Assembly (NCBI RefSeq): GCF_010686765.1
Contig: NZ_JAAGWF010000012.1
Location: forward strand, 124,001 to 188,000
Length of the DNA stretch: 64,000 bases
From: Geodermatophilus sabuli
Lineage (GTDB): Bacteria > Actinomycetota > Actinomycetes > Mycobacteriales > Geodermatophilaceae
Direction of reading: 5' to 3'
Shown: piece by piece, positions 62,590 through 64,000 of the stretch
Position numbering within the stretch: the first letter of the stretch is position 1
Layout: every line of letters begins with the position of its first letter
Notes under the pieces: generated by a model
Told to the model about the DNA's origin: nothing
Database searches by the model: none
Seen by the model: only the letters and a program-made list of their open reading frames with translations
Made by a program: the position numbers and the translations under genes

Positions 62590-63168
62590 TCACAGGTGCG
62601 GTGTCACCGCGGGGACCAGGTCGCCCACGGTGCGTCCCGACGCGACGGCCCCGATCGCCGTCATCACCCAGCCGCCGCCGGCACGCGAGACCTTGGCCAT
62701 GATCTGCGCGGTGTGCCGGCCCGAGCCGGACAGGTCGAACCGGGCCAGCTCCTGCCCGGTGGTCTCGTCGACCAGCCGGCAGAAGGCGTTCTGGATCTGC
62801 GAGAAGTCCTGCCCGGTGAACGAGTTCACCGTGAAGACGAGGCTGTGCACGGCAGCCGGCACGCGGGGCAGGTCCACGACGATCGACTCGTCGTCCCCCT
62901 CCCCCGCCCCGGTGAGGTTGTCGCCGGTGTGCTGCACGGAGCCGTCGGTGCTCCGCAGCTGCCGGAACCACACCTGGTCGACCAGCCGTCCGCCGGCGTC
63001 CATCAGCAGACAGGACGCGTCGAGGTCGATGGACTGGTCCTTCAGCCGCCCGAACACGCTCTTCTTCTGGACGGCGTCCCAGCCCAGACCCATCCGGACG
63101 CGGCTGAGGCTGCCGCCCCCGGGCTTGGCCAGGCTCACTCCCTGACCCTTGGTGAGGGTGACGCTCAT
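62590..63168 (-). CDS. TerD-family protein (TerZ/TerX-like)
   Basis: A 192-residue TerD-domain protein: MSVTLTKGQGVSLAKPGG, QSIDLDASCLLMDAGGRLVD, STDGSVQHTGDNLTGAGEGDDE and ALRFDLSG-type strand LARFDLSGSGRHTAQIM. It is the most N-terminal-proximal Ter gene next to TerC. The C-terminus deviates from terD (ASGRTVGDLVPAV). The ATG at 63168 overlaps the TerC-gene stop (ATGA). Confidence 0.93.
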   Translation of the reverse strand: MSVTLTKGQGVSLAKPGGGSLSRVRMGLGWDAVQKKSVFGRLKDQSIDLDASCLLMDAGGRLVDQVWFRQLRSTDGSVQHTGDNLTGAGEGDDESIVVDLPRVPAAVHSLVFTVNSFTGQDFSQIQNAFCRLVDETTGQELARFDLSGSGRHTAQIMAKVSRAGGGWVMTAIGAVASGRTVGDLVPAVTPHL

Positions 63169-64000
63169 GCCCGCTCCTCCCCGTTCCGGCCGCCGTCGGT
63201 GGCTCGCACCGCGGCGGTCCGACCGGTCGGCGGGGCGTCGGCCCGGCCGCCGGTCGGCAGGTCGTCGTGCAGCTGCGGTGCGGCCACCTGGCGGCCCTCT
63301 CGGCCCGCGCCCGCGTCGCCCGCCTCGGTCGGTGACGGGCGCCCGGCAGCGGCGTCCCGCTTGTTCTTGCGCAGGCTGGCCCAGGTGGTGACCGCCAGAG
63401 TGACGACGATGACCAGCAGGGACAGCCAGGTCGGGATCTCGGGGATCGCCGTGACGTGCTCGCCGCCGTTGATGAACGGCAGCTCGTTCTCGTGCAGGGC
63501 GTGGATGACCAGCTTGACGCCGATGAACCCGAGGATGACCGCCAGGCCGTAGGCGAGGTAGACGAGCTTGTCGAGCAGCCCGTCGAGCAGGAAGAACAGC
63601 TGGCGCAGGCCCAGCAGCGCGAAGGCGTTCGCGGTGAAGACCAGGTAGGTCTCCTGGGTCAGCCCGAAGATCGCCGGGATGGAGTCGACGGCGAAGAGGA
63701 TGTCGGCGCTGCCGATGGCGATCAGCGCGATGAACAGCGGCGTGATGAACCGCTTGCCCCCGACCTTCGTGGTGAGCCGGTCGGAGTGGTAGTCCTCGGT
63801 GGTCGGCAGCAGCCGGCGGGTCAGCCGCAGGAAGCCGTTCTCCTTGAACTCCTCGTCGTCGTCGTGGCCGCCGCTCTTGGCCTGCGCCCACGCGGTGTAG
63901 ATGAGGAAGCCGCCGAACAGGTAGAAGATCCAGCTGAAGTTCTCGATGGCCGCGGCGCCGGCGAAGATGAAGACCGTCCGCAGCGCGAGGGCGAACGCGA
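63165..64000 (-). CDS. terC: TerC-family integral membrane protein, 5' end outside window
   Basis: The last ~278 residues of a TerC/Alx protein. ADILFAVDSIPAIFGLT is the diagnostic motif, in a helix that may form the metal path. Other helices: TVFIFAGAAAIENFSWIFYL, LVFTANAFALLGLRQLFFL and LAYGLAVILGFIGVKLVIHA. The final ~60 residues are a polar tail after WASLRKNKRD. Predicted manganese or metal exporter pairing with the TerD proteins. It continues beyond the window edge. Confidence 0.93.
   Translation of the reverse strand, partial: AFALALRTVFIFAGAAAIENFSWIFYLFGGFLIYTAWAQAKSGGHDDDEEFKENGFLRLTRRLLPTTEDYHSDRLTTKVGGKRFITPLFIALIAIGSADILFAVDSIPAIFGLTQETYLVFTANAFALLGLRQLFFLLDGLLDKLVYLAYGLAVILGFIGVKLVIHALHENELPFINGGEHVTAIPEIPTWLSLLVIVVTLAVTTWASLRKNKRDAAAGRPSPTEAGDAGAGREGRQVAAPQLHDDLPTGGRADAPPTGRTAAVRATDGGRNGEERA

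Overview
The window is chromosomal DNA from a very GC-rich, gene-dense actinobacterium. GTG starts are frequent, many adjacent genes overlap by 4 bp (stop inside the next start), and the order uvrC-rapZ-yvcK-whiA-gap-pgk-tpiA-secG is the classic actinobacterial one. The protein style and paired G6PDH/OpcA genes suggest a soil or stone actinobacterium such as Geodermatophilaceae (Blastococcus, Geodermatophilus, Modestobacter). That family assignment is inference. I saw no rRNA, tRNA, CRISPR array, insertion sequence or prophage.

Region 1 (1-8 kb): the tail of a membrane protein, then a minus-strand suf operon for Fe-S cluster assembly, sufR-sufB-sufD-Rieske ferredoxin-sufC-sufS-sufU-sufT, with 1-4 bp overlaps at most junctions. 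A palindrome abuts the sufR start. Region 2 (8-11 kb): heme A synthesis (ctaA, ctaB) around a methyltransferase. Region 3 (11-20 kb): a plus-strand pentose-phosphate/glycolysis operon tkt-tal-pgi-zwf-opcA-pgl. Region 4 (20-31 kb): minus-strand rbpA, secG, an unexpected peptide-type ABC substrate-binding lipoprotein, tpiA-pgk-gap, whiA, yvcK, rapZ, uvrC. Region 5 (31-47 kb): two alpha/beta hydrolases, a frameshifted VOC-family gene, uvrA, an amidase, an MBL-fold hydrolase with an F420-type flavin-fold protein, a second G6PDH, an SDR, a formamidase, an LldD-type lactate dehydrogenase, a PHA depolymerase and an AlkZ-like DNA glycosylase candidate.

Region 6 (47-64 kb) is the most interesting: a large stress locus related to tellurium-resistance (Ter) systems. 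One arm (47.2-53.5 kb) has a Pro/Gln-tailed TerD/TerA-like protein, an S9 peptidase, three tandem AIM24 proteins and a DUF475/TerC-like membrane protein. The other arm (55.1-64 kb) has a HAD phosphatase, a StiP-type protein, a PRTase with TRSP-type tail, a CitE-like C-C lyase, a TerD-vWA fusion, three further TerD-domain proteins and the start-truncated end of TerC. Between them, divergent, lies a 425-aa Ala-rich coiled-coil protein I could not assign. Published comparative genomics has proposed that the HAD/PRTase/StiP/lyase set makes a nucleoside-like metabolite. The AIM24 triplet, the coiled-coil gene, the peptidase and the adjacent glycosylase candidate are the less-described additions.

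Between genes there is a recurring structured repeat family (about 55 bp, GGACCC...GGGCC arms). Four copies sit directly after stop codons and look like terminator hairpins. Further hairpins lie after uvrA and rbpA, and a perfect 22-bp palindrome lies upstream of uvrC.
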